Notes: a model not told the origin generated them from the sequence alone. Shown: positions 52,375-61,961, numbered from the stretch's first letter. The stretch: DNA of 64,000 nt from Nocardioides sp. SR21 (GCF_022761125.1 NZ_JAKWJR010000002.1:481160-545159), one strand, 5' to 3'. Program-made: numbers and translations.

Positions 52375-52400
52375 ACGCATCCAGGACCGAGAAGGTTGCA
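52375..52400 (-). promoter_or_regulatory. ECF-sigma-type promoter (AAC-N17-CGT) for the secreted protein gene
   Basis: On the minus strand TGCAACCTTC (52400-52391), 13 nt, CGT (52377-52375), 9 nt, ATG 52365. The 10-mer is identical to that before 18825. Confidence 0.6.
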
Positions 52401-52412
52401 TTCTGATACGCC

Positions 52413-52766
52413 TCATCTCGGGAGTCGTTCGCCGCGCTCGTGGACGAGCACGGCAGTAGCGGTCAGCCGCCAGGCCTCGAACGTCAGCTCCGCGAGCTCG
52501 TCGCGCGCCACGCCCTCCAGGTGCACGACGACCCAGCCGAACCCGCCCACGGTGAACTGCACCTCGAACACCTCCGGCCGCTCGGCCACCAGCGCGAGCT
52601 GCTCCGCGATCGTCTGCTTCAGCCCGACCGTCCGGGTCGGCTCCCACAGGTAGCCCCACGTCCGGGTCGCGACCGCCATCCGCCAGTACCGCTCGTGGTC
52701 GGTCCTGCTCACGTCAGGCAGCTGGTCGGCCAGCTCGAAGAAGTCCGCGATCGTGCATCCACCCAC
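52413..52766 (-). CDS. MmcQ/YjbR-like protein
   Basis: 117 residues with the YjbR fold pattern: IADFFELADQLPDV, RTWGYLWE, a VGLKQTIAEQLALVAERPEVFEV core, GGFGWVVVHLEGVARDELAELTFEAWRL. Proteins of this family have a CyaY-like fold and no settled function. It starts 4 nt after the HNH gene stop and is probably cotranscribed with it. Confidence 0.75.
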   Translation of the reverse strand: MGGCTIADFFELADQLPDVSRTDHERYWRMAVATRTWGYLWEPTRTVGLKQTIAEQLALVAERPEVFEVQFTVGGFGWVVVHLEGVARDELAELTFEAWRLTATAVLVHERGERLPR

Positions 52767-52770
52767 GGGG

Positions 52771-53115
52771 TCAGCCTGGCAGGAGCCGCCGACGTACCTC
52801 GACGTAGCGCTCGAGGAACGCCCGCTCGTCGAGCCGCTTGCGCCGCATCCAGCCGGTCACCTCGTCGTTGCACTTGCTGGTGTTGCACGAGCGGCAGGCC
52901 GGTACGACGTTGTCGAGGGTGTACCGCCCGCCGCGCGAGATGGCCAGCACGCAGTCGCGCTGCAGCGCCTGGTCGGTGCGGCCGCAGTAGGCGCACCCGC
53001 CGCCCCACGCGGCCTGGATCTCGGTCCACTGCGCGGGGGTGAGGTCGTTGACGACGCTGTCGATCCGGCGCTTGCGGCGGCGGGCGATGCGCGCACGTCG
53101 GGTGGTGGTCGGCAC
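52771..53115 (-). CDS. HNH endonuclease with altered first active-site residue
   Basis: 114 residues. Zinc knuckles C41-x2-C44 and C74-x2-C77, then N69 and N78-x2-K81 fit an HNH (HNHc, McrA-like) domain. The usual Asp-His before the ISRGG turn is D54-C55, so the metal-activating His is replaced by Cys. A basic N-terminus (RRARIARRRKRR) would bind DNA. GTG 53115 is set by a TACGCT hexamer 6 nt upstream. Confidence 0.82.
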   Translation of the reverse strand: MPTTTRRARIARRRKRRIDSVVNDLTPAQWTEIQAAWGGGCAYCGRTDQALQRDCVLAISRGGRYTLDNVVPACRSCNTSKCNDEVTGWMRRKRLDERAFLERYVEVRRRLLPG

Positions 53116-53121
53116 CGCGTC

Positions 53122-53127
53122 AGCGTA
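53122..53127 (-). promoter_or_regulatory. -10 element TACGCT, leaderless start at 53115
   Basis: TACGCT on the minus strand, 6 nt, then GTG of the HNH gene. Confidence 0.45.
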
Positions 53128-53206
53128 GCGACGCGGATGTATCCAGTGGGGGACCTCGAGCTCCTGTGCTCGCGAGGGACGAGGTCCGTCTCGGGAAAGG
53201 AACACC

Positions 53207-53578
53207 ATGCTCGCCAAGCCGATCGCCATCGCGCTCTCCGCCGCCTCACTGGCCGTCGTGCCGGGGATGTCCGTCGCCGACGCCGCAGCGCCGAAGGCCG
53301 ACGTCACCGTGACCATCACCGCCGAGGGCACCGACATGTCCGGCGTCGTGAAGAGCCCGCGCCCGGCCCAGTGCGCCGCCGACCGGACCGTGAAGGTCTT
53401 CAAGCTCGTCCGCGGCGAGCCGCACCTGTTCGCGACCGACACCACCGACCTCCAGGGCGGCCAGTACGTCTGGTCGACCGGCAACACCGGCACCGAGGGT
53501 CGCTTCTTCGCCAAGGTCGGCGGCAAGGCCGGTTGCCAGTCCGACGTCAGCCCGACGATCCGGGTCCGCCGCGACTAG
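53207..53578 (+). CDS. Small secreted protein of unknown function
   Basis: 123 residues: signal peptide ending SVADA, then a compact beta domain (ADVTVTITAEGTDMSGVV, YVWSTGNTGTEGRFFAKV) with two Cys that could pair (AQCAAD and AGCQSD). It may be an Ig-like domain. AAAGGA stands 5 nt before the ATG. It ends in CTAG shared with the SatD-linked membrane gene. Confidence 0.7.
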   Translation: MLAKPIAIALSAASLAVVPGMSVADAAAPKADVTVTITAEGTDMSGVVKSPRPAQCAADRTVKVFKLVRGEPHLFATDTTDLQGGQYVWSTGNTGTEGRFFAKVGGKAGCQSDVSPTIRVRRD

Positions 53579-54108
53579 CGGACGAGGAGCACGACCCCGG
53601 CGCAGCCCGCGGCCCACAGCACGCTGACGAACGTGCCGATGATGAACCGCTCGGCGGTGCCGGGCGTGCGCAGCTCGGGGTAGCGGGCCAGGCTCTTCAC
53701 GCCGAGCACGATCGCCAGGCCCTCGGGCCAGGAGGCGACGATCGCGGCGTACACGGCGATCCGCTCGAGACCGCCGATCCAGGCGCCGCCGCGCAGCACG
53801 TGGCCCGCCTCGCGCATGGTCTCGCCGGCGGCCTCGCGGCGGTCGACGAGATCGAAGACGAGGGCGGCGAGCGGGCCGCCACCGGCGACGGCGAGCGTGC
53901 CGGCCAGCGCGATGAGCGCGACCGTCGCGTCGTCGTCGACCACGACCGGGTCGGGCGCGGCCGCGACGACCGCGGCGGCGACGAGCATGAGCAGCGAGGC
54001 CGGCGCGAACACCCGGCGGGCGCTGGGTGAGGCCCAGGCGGCCAGTCCGGCGAGTACGCCGAAGCCCAGCAGCACGAGCGTCAGCGCGCCCCAGTTCTCC
54101 GCAACCAC
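53575..54108 (-). CDS. Membrane protein coupled to SatD (DUF3307/SatE-like C-terminus)
   Basis: 177 residues, about five helices. The C-terminal half reads GGLERIAVYAAI, VLGVKSLARYPEL, AERFIIGTFVSVLWA, a pattern I associate with the conserved end of DUF3307-type proteins that accompany SatD in Firmicutes. The GTG start shares one base with the satD stop (TAGTG). The N-terminal half is shorter than in those proteins. Function is unknown; acid-tolerance or secretion roles come from the streptococcal naming only. Confidence 0.7.
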   Translation of the reverse strand: MVAENWGALTLVLLGFGVLAGLAAWASPSARRVFAPASLLMLVAAAVVAAAPDPVVVDDDATVALIALAGTLAVAGGGPLAALVFDLVDRREAAGETMREAGHVLRGGAWIGGLERIAVYAAIVASWPEGLAIVLGVKSLARYPELRTPGTAERFIIGTFVSVLWAAGCAGVVLLVR

Positions 54109-54704
54109 TAGTCGTCCCTCCCGAGCAGGCAGCGAGTCAGGTCGGTGGCCAGCTCGCGGGCGCGCCGCCCCTCGACGATCCCCGCGGCCTGTGCGCGCTG
54201 GCTGACGGCAGACTGCCCGATCCCGAGCCGCTGCGCGACCTCGACGTACGGCAGTCCCTCGCGCTCGACGAGGTCGGCGACCTCCCACCCTCCGGGAGTA
54301 CGCCGCGCGAGCACCGCGGCCCACAGCCACAGCGTGGTCTCGAGGGCGCGGGCGGCCGGGTGCTCGCCGCAGACCCGGAGCCGCCACGGGCTGCTCTTGG
54401 CCGCGGTGACCGCGTCGCGCGCCTGCAGGTAGGCCTGGCCGCGACCGGCGCGGGCGTGGTCCGGCAGGGGCTCGTCGACCGCGCCCACCCCGATGCCGAT
54501 GTTCCACTCGCCGTCGCGCAGCAGCGTCTCGACGACGCGGGGGAGCGCCTCGGGGTCGTCGAGGACGCCCTGGAACTCGTCGCCGACGGTGCGCTCGAAC
54601 GCCAGCAGGAGCGGCACGTCGGCCAGGGCGGCCAGGGCGTCCGGGATCTTGTCGACGCCGTGGCGGCTGCCGCGCTGGTCCACGGTGAGCACGATGCGGT
54701 CCAT
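54108..54704 (-). CDS. satD: SatD family protein with C-terminal HTH
   Basis: 198 residues. The N-terminal alpha/beta domain has VLTVDQRGSRHGVDKIPDAL, FERTVGDEFQGVLDDP and NIGIGVGAV, a layout like nucleotide-cyclase or GGDEF folds. The C-terminal HTH is YVEVAQRLGIGQSAVSQRAQ. Members are annotated SatD but have no established biochemistry. GGAGG 6 nt before the ATG. Two TTAGG-type palindromes lie 27-71 nt upstream, so autoregulation through the HTH is likely. Confidence 0.8.
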   Translation of the reverse strand: MDRIVLTVDQRGSRHGVDKIPDALAALADVPLLLAFERTVGDEFQGVLDDPEALPRVVETLLRDGEWNIGIGVGAVDEPLPDHARAGRGQAYLQARDAVTAAKSSPWRLRVCGEHPAARALETTLWLWAAVLARRTPGGWEVADLVEREGLPYVEVAQRLGIGQSAVSQRAQAAGIVEGRRARELATDLTRCLLGRDD

Positions 54705-54730
54705 GAGGCTCCTCCCTGCATCGAGGCTAG

Positions 54731-56070
<1,340 letters not shown>

Positions 56071-56098
56071 TCCGCCGCACGATCTCCGGTTCTTCACG

Positions 56099-56115
56099 TT
56101 CCTGCATTGCAGGAA
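56099..56115. promoter_or_regulatory. Perfect palindrome TTCCTGCATTGCAGGAA
   Basis: A 17-nt perfect inverted repeat around one central T, 28 nt after the dapB stop and 90 nt before the metalloprotease start. It could be the operator of the protease gene or a small terminator of dapB. Confidence 0.5.
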
Positions 56116-56204
56116 TTCGGGGGTAGCCGCAACCGGTCGCCGTCGTTGAGGTGGGCATGGCTCCGTTGCCTCGGGGCCTCCCTCCCACCACGAAGGACCA
56201 GCAC

Positions 56205-57722
56205 ATGCGCAGAATCTCGGGCGTCGCCACGGCGGCGGTTCTCGCTCTCACCGTCGTCGGGATGTCCCCTTCCGGCAGCGGGGCCGCTCCGTCCACCAAC
56301 CCCTACGGCGACAGCACCGGCACCACCTACCGGGTCACCGACACGATCACCGACCCGAACGGCGCCACCCACGTGCGGATGGAGCGCCTCTACCGCGGCC
56401 TCCCCGTCCTCGGCGGCGACCTCGTCGCCCACGAGAACGCCGCGGGCGCCCTCAAGGGCGTCAGCGAGACCCTCGACGAGGCGGTCCGCGTCGCCACCAC
56501 GCCTGCGGTGAGCAGGGCCGCGGCCAGCGAGAAGGTCGTGCGCGCGGCGCAGTCCACCCGCCTGGTCGTCGATGCCACCTCCGGCGCCGGCCGGCTCGCG
56601 TGGGAGATCGTCACCGGCGGCAAGCAGGCCGACGGCACGCCGAGCCGGCTCGCGACGTACGTCGACGCCGTCACCGGCAAGGTCATCCGCCGCGAGCAGC
56701 AGATCCACAACGTCGACGGCACCGGCCAGTCGCTGTACTCCGGCACCGTCCCGCTCCAGCTGACGCAGTCGGGGTCGACGTACCAGCTCAAGGACGCGGC
56801 GCGCGGCAACACCTACACGACCGACCTCAACAACGGCACCGACTCGATCTTCTGCCAGATCTTCGGCGCGGGCTGCAAGACCGGCACGACGTTCAGCGGC
56901 CCGGACACCTCGTTCGGCAACGGCTCGACGAGCAGCCGTGAGTCGGCGGGCGTCGACGCGCAGTACGGCACGAACATGACGTGGGACTACTACAAGACCA
57001 CGTTCGGCCGGAACGGCATCTTCGGCAACGGGACGGGCTCCTACAACCGCGTCCACTACGGCAAGAACTACGTCAACGCGTTCTGGGACGGCACGAAGAT
57101 GACGTACGGCGACGGCGACGGCGTCAACTACGGCCCGCTGGTCTCGCTCGACGTGGCCGGCCACGAGATGTCGCACGGCGTCACGGAGAACTCCGCGAAC
57201 CTCACCTACTCCGGTGAGTCCGGCGGCCTCAACGAGGCGACGTCCGACATCTTCGGCACGATGGTCGAGTTCTACGCCAACAACGCCAACGACCCGGGCG
57301 ACTACCTGATCGGCGAGGAGTTCGACCTCAAGAACCACGTCGGTCTGCGCCGGATGGACAACCCGGCCTCGGACGGCAGCTCGCTGAACTGCTGGACCTC
57401 CGGCGCCGGCAACGCCGACGTGCACTACTCCTCGGGCATCGGCAACCACTTCTTCTACCTGCTCGCCGAGGGCTCGGGCGCGAAGACGATCGGCGGCGTC
57501 GCGCACAACAGCACGACCTGCAACGGCTCGACGATCACCGGCATCGGCCGGACCGCCGCGGCCGCGATCTGGTATCGCGCGCTGACGGTCTACATGACCT
57601 CGGGCACCAGCTACGCCGGCGCGCGCACCGCGACGCTGAACGCCGCTCGTGACCTGTACGGCGCGGGCAGCGCCCAGCAGAGCGCCGTCGCGGCCGCGTG
57701 GAGCGCGGTGAGCGTCAACTAG
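56205..57722 (+). CDS. Secreted M4 (thermolysin-like) metallopeptidase
   Basis: 505 residues from ATG 56205 with AAGGA upstream. Signal peptide (to about GAAP), then a propeptide with FTP and PepSY-like parts (about 30-190). The catalytic domain has H320-E-M-S-H324, third zinc ligand E344 (GLNEATSD) and transition-state His H407 (DVHYSSGIGNH). It is an extracellular neutral protease, self-activated by removal of the propeptide. ATG 56151 would put 18 residues before the signal and is rejected. It ends in CTAG shared with azlD. Confidence 0.95.
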   Translation: MRRISGVATAAVLALTVVGMSPSGSGAAPSTNPYGDSTGTTYRVTDTITDPNGATHVRMERLYRGLPVLGGDLVAHENAAGALKGVSETLDEAVRVATTPAVSRAAASEKVVRAAQSTRLVVDATSGAGRLAWEIVTGGKQADGTPSRLATYVDAVTGKVIRREQQIHNVDGTGQSLYSGTVPLQLTQSGSTYQLKDAARGNTYTTDLNNGTDSIFCQIFGAGCKTGTTFSGPDTSFGNGSTSSRESAGVDAQYGTNMTWDYYKTTFGRNGIFGNGTGSYNRVHYGKNYVNAFWDGTKMTYGDGDGVNYGPLVSLDVAGHEMSHGVTENSANLTYSGESGGLNEATSDIFGTMVEFYANNANDPGDYLIGEEFDLKNHVGLRRMDNPASDGSSLNCWTSGAGNADVHYSSGIGNHFFYLLAEGSGAKTIGGVAHNSTTCNGSTITGIGRTAAAAIWYRALTVYMTSGTSYAGARTATLNAARDLYGAGSAQQSAVAAAWSAVSVN

Positions 57723-58021
57723 AGGAAGTAGCGGGCTCCCGCGGCCGCGAGCGCCGCTCCGAAGACCACCACCAGGAACGGTGCGCGGAGGAGGAGCAGC
57801 ACGACGGCGACGCCCAGTCCCAGGGCGCGCGCGTCGAGCACCAGCTCGTGGCCGCGGGAGAACACCTGCACGGCGATCAGCGCGGACAGCAGGGCGACCG
57901 GGATCAGGTCGGCCACCCGCTCGACCAGCGGTCGCTCCAGGATCCGTGACGGCACCGACAGGCCGGCCAGCTTCAGCAGGTAGCAGCCGACCGCGCTGAC
58001 CAGCACCGCGGTCCACATCAT
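57719..58021 (-). CDS. azlD: AzlD-type branched-chain amino acid exporter subunit
   Basis: 100 residues, three to four helices (WTAVLVSAVGCYLLKLAG, LIPVALLSALIAVQVF, LGLGVAVVLLLLRAPFLVVV), the size of AzlD. It works with AzlC in amino-acid efflux. Start overlaps the azlC stop (ATGA). Confidence 0.88.
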   Translation of the reverse strand: MMWTAVLVSAVGCYLLKLAGLSVPSRILERPLVERVADLIPVALLSALIAVQVFSRGHELVLDARALGLGVAVVLLLLRAPFLVVVFGAALAAAGARYFL

Positions 58022-58707
58022 CGGGCCGGCTCCTTCATCAGGGCCCCGGCCAGCAGCGCGACACCGGCGGCGGCGAGCACGGGTACGCCGGCCGGCACGA
58101 TCGGCACGACGCCGAGCGCCACCGCGGCGGCCGCGGCCGCCACCAGCTGGTTGCTCCGCTTGTGCAGCCGCGGCCACAGCAGCGCGAGGAAGGCCGCGCC
58201 GACGGCGGCGTCGAGTCCGTACTGCCGCGGGTCGCCCAGCGCGTTCCCGGCCAGGGCGCCGGCCAGGGTGGCGAGGTTCCACAGCACGAAGATCGAGACG
58301 CCGGTGACGAGGAACCCGAGCCGGGCGGCGGTGCGCGACTCCCGGGTCACCGACATCGCGGTCGACTCGTCGATGAGGACGTGCGCGGCCGCGGCCCGGC
58401 GGGCGCCGTGCCAGTCGAGCAGCGGCGCGAGACGCAGGCCGTACAGCGTGTTCCGGGTGCCGAGCAGCATCGCGGACAGGGCCCCGGCCAGGGGTGCGCC
58501 ACCGGACGCGACCACGCCGACGAGCGCGAACTGGCTCGCGCCCGTGAACACCAGCAGAGACAGGGCGCAGGTCTGCCACACGGTGAGCCCGGCGGCCACC
58601 GACACCGCGCCGAAGCCGACGCCGTACGCCCCGGTGGCGACGCCGACGCCGAGGCTGTCGCGGATGATCCCGCGCCGCTCCTGGTCGGGAAGCGGCGCGT
58701 CGGTCAC
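58018..58707 (-). CDS. azlC: AzlC-type branched-chain amino acid exporter subunit
   Basis: 229 residues. GFGAVSVAAGLTVWQ, LVFTGASQFALVGVVASGG, MLLGTRNTLYGLRLAPLL and DESTAMSVT are conserved AzlC (BrnF-like) segments in about seven helices. GTG start, preceded by TAACCT 6 nt upstream. Confidence 0.92.
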   Translation of the reverse strand: MTDAPLPDQERRGIIRDSLGVGVATGAYGVGFGAVSVAAGLTVWQTCALSLLVFTGASQFALVGVVASGGAPLAGALSAMLLGTRNTLYGLRLAPLLDWHGARRAAAAHVLIDESTAMSVTRESRTAARLGFLVTGVSIFVLWNLATLAGALAGNALGDPRQYGLDAAVGAAFLALLWPRLHKRSNQLVAAAAAAVALGVVPIVPAGVPVLAAAGVALLAGALMKEPAR

Positions 58708-58713
58708 GCCCCG

Positions 58714-58719
58714 AGGTTA
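58714..58719 (-). promoter_or_regulatory. -10 element TAACCT, leaderless start of azlC
   Basis: TAACCT on the minus strand, 6 nt, then GTG 58707. Confidence 0.45.
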
Positions 58720-58729
58720 AGGGGAGCGG

Positions 58730-58948
58730 CTAGTGGCGGCGTAGCCGGACCGGGTGCGGGTGGGCGTGGAAGTCGTGGACGAGGACGTACGCCAGCACGA
58801 TGCCGGCGAAGAAGCCCCACATGGCGCCGGCGACGGCCGCGACGGGGAGGGGGCTGAAGTGGGCGACCCAGGCGCCCGACGCGATGGCGACGATGAGCGC
58901 GACAGCGACGACGAGCAGTCGGTGCAGCCTCGGCAGTGGTCCGATCAC
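58730..58948 (-). CDS. Small two-helix membrane protein with His-rich tail
   Basis: 72 residues: two hydrophobic helices (LLVVAVALIVAIASGAWV and VAAVAGAMWGFFAGIVLAYVL) and a C-terminal tail HDFHAHPHPVRLRRH that could bind metal. No family was recognised. GTG start; no clear promoter or ribosome binding site. Confidence 0.6.
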   Translation of the reverse strand: MIGPLPRLHRLLVVAVALIVAIASGAWVAHFSPLPVAAVAGAMWGFFAGIVLAYVLVHDFHAHPHPVRLRRH

Positions 58949-58993
58949 AAGATCAACTGTGACTCCGGATCCCGTGAATTCAAGAGCAGCCGG

Positions 58994-59539
58994 CTAGGAG
59001 AGCGCTGTGTGGAGGCGGACCTGCCTGACCAGCGTGGTGCCCTCGCCGTCGAGGTCCAGCTCGCGGTGGGCGGTGTCGGGGGCCCAGCCGGCGCCGGTGA
59101 GGAACTCGCGCAGCGCGTCGTCGCTCGCCATCGCCCACAGCACGGCCCGCGAGAACCGGTCGGACTGCATGGTCTCGACGGCGGCCTGCATCAGCCGCGA
59201 CCCGTGGCCCTTGCCGCGCTCGGCCGGGTCGACGGTGAGCTCCATCAGCTCGGCATCGGCGACCGGGTCGCAGTCGGGGTCCGAGGCGGGCGTCGTGATC
59301 GCGAAGCCGACCACCCGGTTGCGCTCGAGCGCGACGAGGACCCGGTTGCGGGCGTCCCGGGGGGACTGGAACGACTGGCGCCACGCGGCGGCCGCGGCCT
59401 CGACATCGGTGGGCAGGGCATCGGCCGGTACGACGCCGGCGTACATCTCCTGCCAGGCGCGGATCTGCAGGTCGGCGATCGCGGGGGCGTCGTCGGCCCA
59501 GGCCACGCGCACGGAGACGTCGGCACTCGGTCCAGTCAT
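58994..59539 (-). CDS. GNAT-family acetyltransferase
   Basis: 181 residues. IADLQIRAWQEMYAGVVP at the N-terminus and the acetyl-CoA loop TVDPAERGKGHGSRLMQA (Q/R-x-x-G-x-G/A) are typical; FLTGAGWAPDTAHRELD closes the fold. The substrate is unknown. ATG 59548 is an alternative start. The gene is divergent from paaA with a shared inverted repeat between. Confidence 0.86.
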   Translation of the reverse strand: MTGPSADVSVRVAWADDAPAIADLQIRAWQEMYAGVVPADALPTDVEAAAAAWRQSFQSPRDARNRVLVALERNRVVGFAITTPASDPDCDPVADAELMELTVDPAERGKGHGSRLMQAAVETMQSDRFSRAVLWAMASDDALREFLTGAGWAPDTAHRELDLDGEGTTLVRQVRLHTALS

Positions 59540-59556
59540 GGGGCGCATCCTCGCAC

Positions 59557-59595
59557 TGTTACAAATCTCCGCGCACAGTGCGTCGACCTGTAACA
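59557..59595. promoter_or_regulatory. Inverted repeat TGTTACA-N25-TGTAACA between GNAT and paaA
   Basis: TGTTACA at 59557-59563 and TGTAACA at 59589-59595 are complementary arms about three helical turns apart; the right arm lies 8 nt before the paaA -10. It is a candidate operator for a paa-type repressor that could loop or bind as two dimers. Confidence 0.45.
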
Positions 59596-59603
59596 ACCGG
59601 TGG

Positions 59604-59609
59604 TAGCGT
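59604..59609 (+). promoter_or_regulatory. -10 element TAGCGT, leaderless start of paaA
   Basis: TAGCGT followed by 6 nt and GTG 59616. Confidence 0.5.
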
Positions 59610-59615
59610 GCGAGT

Positions 59616-60533
59616 GTGCCCTTCGAGGAACTGCTGGCCGAGGACGGCCGCGTCGAGCCCCGCGACGAGATGCCCGACGCGTACCGCCGCACGCTGGTGC
59701 GCCAGATCGCCCAGCACGCGCACTCCGAGATCATCGGGATGCAGCCGGAGGGGAACTGGATCAGCCGCGCGCCGAGCCTGCGCCGCAAGGCGATCCTGAT
59801 GGCCAAGGTCCAGGACGAGGCCGGGCACGGGCTCTACCTGTACGCCGCCGCCGAGACCCTCGGTGTCGACCGCGAGGACCTGCTCGACCAGCTCCACACC
59901 GGTCGGCAGAAGTACTCCTCGATCTTCAACTACCCGACGCTGACCTGGGCCGACGTCGGCGCGATCGGCTGGCTGGTCGACGGCGCCGCGATCGTGAACC
60001 AGGTGCCGCTGTGCCGCTGCTCGTACGGCCCGTACGCCCGGGCCATGGTGCGGGTCTGCAAGGAGGAGTCCTTCCACCAGCGGCAGGGTTTCGAGATCCT
60101 GCACACGCTGTCGCACGGGACGCCCGCGCAGAAGGCGATGGCGCAGGACGCCGTCGACCGGTACTGGTGGCCGTCGCTGATGATGTTCGGCCCGCCCGAC
60201 GACGACTCGCCGAACTCCGCGCAGTCGATGGCGTGGGGGATCAAGCGGTTCTCGAACGACGACCTCCGGCAGCGCTTCGTCGACATGACGGTTCCGCAGG
60301 CCGAGATCCTCGGCCTGACCCTGCCCGACCCCGAGATCCGGTGGAACGAGGAGCGCGGCCACTACGACTTCGGCACCGTCGACTTCACCGAGCTGTTCGA
60401 GGTCATCAAGGGCAACGGCCCCTGCAACGCCGAGCGGATGGCGCACCGGGTCAAGGCCCATGAGGACGGCGCCTGGGTGCGTGAGGCCGCGTCGGCGTAC
60501 GCCTCCAAGCGCTCCTCGGAGGCGGTGGCATGA
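59616..60533 (+). CDS. paaA: 1,2-phenylacetyl-CoA epoxidase, catalytic subunit A
   Basis: 305 residues of the bacterial multicomponent monooxygenase fold. The diiron helices are visible as [24 protein letters not shown] and [14 protein letters not shown]. It epoxidises the ring of phenylacetyl-CoA and forms the core with PaaC. It is the first gene of the five-gene operon, in which all starts overlap or touch the previous stop. Confidence 0.97.
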   Translation: MPFEELLAEDGRVEPRDEMPDAYRRTLVRQIAQHAHSEIIGMQPEGNWISRAPSLRRKAILMAKVQDEAGHGLYLYAAAETLGVDREDLLDQLHTGRQKYSSIFNYPTLTWADVGAIGWLVDGAAIVNQVPLCRCSYGPYARAMVRVCKEESFHQRQGFEILHTLSHGTPAQKAMAQDAVDRYWWPSLMMFGPPDDDSPNSAQSMAWGIKRFSNDDLRQRFVDMTVPQAEILGLTLPDPEIRWNEERGHYDFGTVDFTELFEVIKGNGPCNAERMAHRVKAHEDGAWVREAASAYASKRSSEAVA

Positions 60534-60811
60534 GGGACTGGCCGCTCTGGGAGGTCTTCGTGCGCTCGCGTCGCGGGCTGTCGCACGTGCACGTCGGCTC
60601 CCTGCACGCACCGGACGCCGAGATGGCGCTGCGCAACGCGCGCGACGTCTACACCCGCCGCCAGGAGGGCGTCTCGATCTGGGTGCTGCCGTCGGCCGAG
60701 ATCGTCGCGTCGGACCCGGGGGAGCGCGACGCGTTCTTCGAGCCCGCCGCGGACAAGGTCTACCGGCACCCCACGTTCTACGACGTGCCCGAGGGGGTCG
60801 AGCACCTGTGA
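60530..60811 (+). CDS. paaB: 1,2-phenylacetyl-CoA epoxidase subunit B
   Basis: 93 residues: [31 protein letters not shown] and [17 protein letters not shown] are the conserved PaaB core. It bridges AC heterodimers in the complex. ATGA overlap with paaA. Confidence 0.96.
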   Translation: MRDWPLWEVFVRSRRGLSHVHVGSLHAPDAEMALRNARDVYTRRQEGVSIWVLPSAEIVASDPGERDAFFEPAADKVYRHPTFYDVPEGVEHL

Positions 60812-61503
60812 CCTCTGCCGACTACGTCCTCGGCCTCGCCGACGACGCCTTGGTCTCCGCGCAGCGGATGGGCTGGTGGATCAGCCGGGCGCCGCAGCTC
60901 GAGGAGGACCTCGCACTCGCGAACATCGGGCTCGACCAGCTCGGGCAGGCACGGTCGCTGCTGTCGTACGCCGGCACGATGCTCGACCGCACCGAGGACG
61001 ACCTGGCCTACCTGCGCGACGACCGGGAGTTCCGCAACGTCTGGCTGGTCGAGCGACCGCAGACCGACTTCGGCGTGACGATGGCGCGGCTGCTGCTGTT
61101 CTCGGCCTGGCAGCGCGAGCTGTACGCCGCCCTGGTGACGTCCTCCGACGCCACGCTGGCCGGGATCGCCGGCAAGGCGGTCAAGGAGGTGGCGTACCAC
61201 CTCGACCACGCCTCGCAGTGGGTGATCCGCCTCGGCGACGGCACCGACGAGTCGCACTCCCGGATGCAGGCCGCGCTGGACGCCGAGTGGCCGTACCTCG
61301 ACGAGCTGTTCGAGGGTGCCCCGGAGCTGCGGCCCGCCGTGCTGGCCCGGATCGAGCAGGTGGTGGCCGAGGCGACGCTCGCCGTACCCGAGGTCGCGCC
61401 TGTCGTCGGGGGAGGCCGGCACGGGCTGCACACGGAGCACCTCGGCTACCTGCTCGCGGAGATGCAGCACCTGCACCGCTCTCACCCGGGAGCGACGTGG
61501 TGA
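60808..61503 (+). CDS. paaC: 1,2-phenylacetyl-CoA epoxidase, structural subunit C
   Basis: 231 residues, helical, related to PaaA but without the full diiron ligand set: LGLADDALVSAQRMGWWISRAP, LEEDLALANIGLDQLGQAR, KEVAYHLDHASQWVIRLGDG. It holds and stabilises PaaA. GTG start overlaps the paaB stop. Confidence 0.96.
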   Translation: MTSADYVLGLADDALVSAQRMGWWISRAPQLEEDLALANIGLDQLGQARSLLSYAGTMLDRTEDDLAYLRDDREFRNVWLVERPQTDFGVTMARLLLFSAWQRELYAALVTSSDATLAGIAGKAVKEVAYHLDHASQWVIRLGDGTDESHSRMQAALDAEWPYLDELFEGAPELRPAVLARIEQVVAEATLAVPEVAPVVGGGRHGLHTEHLGYLLAEMQHLHRSHPGATW

Positions 61504-61961
61504 TGACGACCGCCGCCTGGAAGATCGCCGCGGACCTGCCCGACCCGGAGCTGCCGGTCGTCACGATCGCGGACCTCGGGATCCTGCGCGAGGTCACCGA
61601 GGACGACCAGGGACGCGTGCACGTGCAGATCACGCCGACGTACTCCGGCTGCCCGGCGATGGAGACCATCAGTGCCGACCTCGTCGAGGCGCTGACGCAG
61701 GCGGGCTACCAGCGCGTCGACGTCGAGTTCGTGCTGTCGCCGGCGTGGACGACGGACTGGATGACCGAGGAGGCCAAGGCCAAGCTGGAGGCGTACGGCG
61801 TCGCCCCGCCGGGTCCCGTCGCGCTGGCCCTGTCGGTGAAGTGCCCGCAGTGCGGGTCGCTCGACACCCGCGAGTCGAGTCGCTTCGGCTCGACCGCGTG
61901 CAAGTCGCTGTGGGTGTGCCGCGCGTGCCGCGAGCCCTTCGACCACTTCAAGGCCATCTGA
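61503..61961 (+). CDS. paaD: PaaD-type assembly protein of the epoxidase
   Basis: 152 residues. An N-terminal MIP18/DUF59 domain (DPELPVVTIADLGILREV, TPTYSGCPAME) is followed by a C-terminal zinc ribbon (VKCPQCGS, CKSLWVCRACREPF). PaaD helps maturation, probably by Fe-S or diiron assembly. ATG 61503 overlaps the paaC stop; GTG 61500 is one codon upstream. Confidence 0.94.
   Translation: MTTAAWKIAADLPDPELPVVTIADLGILREVTEDDQGRVHVQITPTYSGCPAMETISADLVEALTQAGYQRVDVEFVLSPAWTTDWMTEEAKAKLEAYGVAPPGPVALALSVKCPQCGSLDTRESSRFGSTACKSLWVCRACREPFDHFKAI

Noticed and set aside
56151..56204. Upstream ATG 56151 as start of the M4 protease
   Set aside because: It would put 18 extra residues before a good signal peptide; ATG 56205 has a ribosome binding site.
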